This document shows positions 4,362 to 5,464 of a DNA stretch of 5,464 bases, piece by piece. Source of the DNA: an uncultured Clostridia bacterium. GTDB lineage: Bacteria; Bacillota_A; Clostridia; Christensenellales; CAG-138. Every line of letters begins with the position of its first letter. Positions within the stretch are counted from its first letter, which is position 1. The stretch spans positions 1 through 5,464 of the forward strand of contig CAMYWS010000092.1 in assembly GCA_947302865.1 (NCBI GenBank). The letters run 5' to 3'. A program made the position numbers and the translations under genes. The notes beneath the pieces were generated by a model. It was not told the origin of the DNA. It saw only the letters and a program-made list of their open reading frames with translations, and did no database searches.

Positions 4362-5464
4362 ATGATCGATCTTACCATGCATCGAGACAACCTCGCACGC
4401 TCGATCGAGCGAGCGCGTGAAAAGAACATCATCATCCCGACGTTTGCGCAGATGGAGGATCCGACGAAGATCCCCGAGAAGATCCAGGATAAGCTGACCG
4501 ACGTCGGTCTTTGGGACGTGAATCCTCTGAACCTGTTCCGCATCACGTGGAAGAACAACCCCGTGGAAAAAGGCGGCGACGGCAAGTTCGGCGGTGTCAA
4601 TTACATTGAACTGCCCTCCTCCCTTACCGGTGTCAAAGCACGCATCGTGCTGCTTACGGGAAAATGGTTCCCGACCGGCTGCCACAAGGTCGGTGCGTCC
4701 TTCGGCTGCCTCGTTCCGCGGCTCGTGACCGGGCAGTTCGACCCGACGTATCATCACGCGGTCTGGCCGTCCACCGGCAACTACTGCCGCGGCGGCGCGT
4801 TCAATTCCAAGCTCCTCGCCTGTGATTCCGTGGCGATCCTTCCCGCGGAAATGTCCAAAGAACGTTTTGAGTGGCTCTCAAAGATCGCCGGTCAGGTTAT
4901 TGCGACGCCGGGCTGTGAATCCAACGTTAAGGAGATTTTCGACAAGACCTGGGAGCTTCGCAGGGATCCGTCCATGATGATCTTCAACCAATTCGAAGAA
5001 ATGGGCAATCCGCTCTGGCACTACAACGTCACCGGCAGAGCGATCCATGAAGTCGTGGAAGGCATTTTGGGCGAAGGCGACCGGTTTGCCGGCGCGGCGT
5101 TCACCAGCGGTTCGGCAGGCACGATGAGTGCGGGCGATTTCCTGAAAGAACAGTATCCGGATTCCAAGCTCGCAGTCGGCGAAGCGCTGCAGTGCCCGAC
5201 GCTCCTCAACAACGGCTTCGGCGGACACCGCATCGAAGGCATCGGCGACAAGCATGTTCCGTGGATCCACAACGTCAAGAACACCGACATGGTCATCGCC
5301 ATCGACGACGAGGACAGCCAGAAGCTCCTCCGTCTCTTCAACGATCCGGTCGGTCTCAGGTATCTCCGCGAGGTCGTCGGCGTGCCGCAGGAGACGGTCG
5401 AGCAGCTTTCCCTGCTCGGCATCTCCGGCATTGCGAACCTGCTGTGCTGCATCAAGATGGCGAA
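4362..5464 (+). CDS. PLP-dependent fold-type II enzyme, cysteine synthase/tryptophan synthase beta-like (cut at right edge)
   Basis: The frame from the ATG at 4362 stays open for 367 full codons to the window end. AAGGAGA (4347-4353) lies 8 nt upstream. Fold-type II features: KWFPTGCHKVGASFG, where Lys109 is the probable Schiff-base lysine (like the SxKxR segment of cysteine synthases); PSTGNYCRGGA, with the STGN loop (137-140) that holds the substrate carboxylate; and TSGSAGT (248-254), a glycine/serine-rich loop for the PLP phosphate. The roughly 75-residue lead before the core, including LWDVNPLNLFRITWKN, and the later segment (from about residue 265) are longer than in plain CysK (about 310 residues), so it is a distinct subgroup. 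I recall similar proteins in anaerobic Clostridia annotated only as PLP-dependent protein or cysteine synthase. Beta-replacement or elimination on an amino acid such as serine or cysteine is likely, but substrate and reaction are not established. It is divergent from the sugar isomerase operon. The C-terminus is not visible. Confidence 0.85.
   Translation, partial: MIDLTMHRDNLARSIERAREKNIIIPTFAQMEDPTKIPEKIQDKLTDVGLWDVNPLNLFRITWKNNPVEKGGDGKFGGVNYIELPSSLTGVKARIVLLTGKWFPTGCHKVGASFGCLVPRLVTGQFDPTYHHAVWPSTGNYCRGGAFNSKLLACDSVAILPAEMSKERFEWLSKIAGQVIATPGCESNVKEIFDKTWELRRDPSMMIFNQFEEMGNPLWHYNVTGRAIHEVVEGILGEGDRFAGAAFTSGSAGTMSAGDFLKEQYPDSKLAVGEALQCPTLLNNGFGGHRIEGIGDKHVPWIHNVKNTDMVIAIDDEDSQKLLRLFNDPVGLRYLREVVGVPQETVEQLSLLGISGIANLLCCIKMA

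Noticed and set aside
4263..4757. Minus-strand open frame of 164 codons opposite the PLP enzyme start and its promoter
   Set aside because: It runs through the divergent promoter region and antisense to a clear PLP-enzyme frame; no domain and no coding signal of its own.

Overview
The window looks like chromosomal DNA from a moderately GC-rich Gram-positive bacterium of the Firmicutes/Clostridia type. This is inferred from strong AGGAGG-like ribosome binding sites, tightly packed genes, a sporulation-type (PdaB-like) polysaccharide deacetylase, and a PLP-enzyme family that I associate with anaerobic Clostridia. No rRNA, tRNA, CRISPR array, transposase or phage gene is visible.

Layout, left to right. 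(1) 1-167, minus: the N-terminal 55 codons of an ECF sigma factor that runs off the left edge. (2) 168-284: intergenic stretch with a terminator hairpin for the next gene and a possible ECF promoter. (3) 285-1103, minus: membrane-anchored polysaccharide deacetylase, apparently its own unit. (4) 1158-1180: intrinsic terminator that ends a four-gene operon. (5) 1194-4171, all minus, read right to left: a TIM-barrel sugar phosphate isomerase/epimerase, an uncharacterised 52-residue protein, a RodA/FtsW (SEDS) peptidoglycan glycosyltransferase and a GNAT acetyltransferase. The gaps are 10 nt, then an ATGA overlap, then a GTGA overlap. (6) About 4172-4361: AT-rich divergent promoter region. (7) 4362-5464, plus: a fold-type II PLP-dependent enzyme (cysteine synthase/tryptophan synthase beta-like), open at the right edge.

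Three genes point to the cell envelope: RodA/FtsW polymerises glycan strands, the deacetylase may act on peptidoglycan or another exported polymer, and the ECF sigma factor could respond to envelope or external stress. The sugar isomerase and PLP enzyme look metabolic and share a divergent control region. I see no clear multi-gene novel system. The items most worth a second look are the 52-residue gene coupled to rodA, the repeated TTTGT/ACAAA half-sites in the divergent promoter region, and the poorly defined PLP enzyme.
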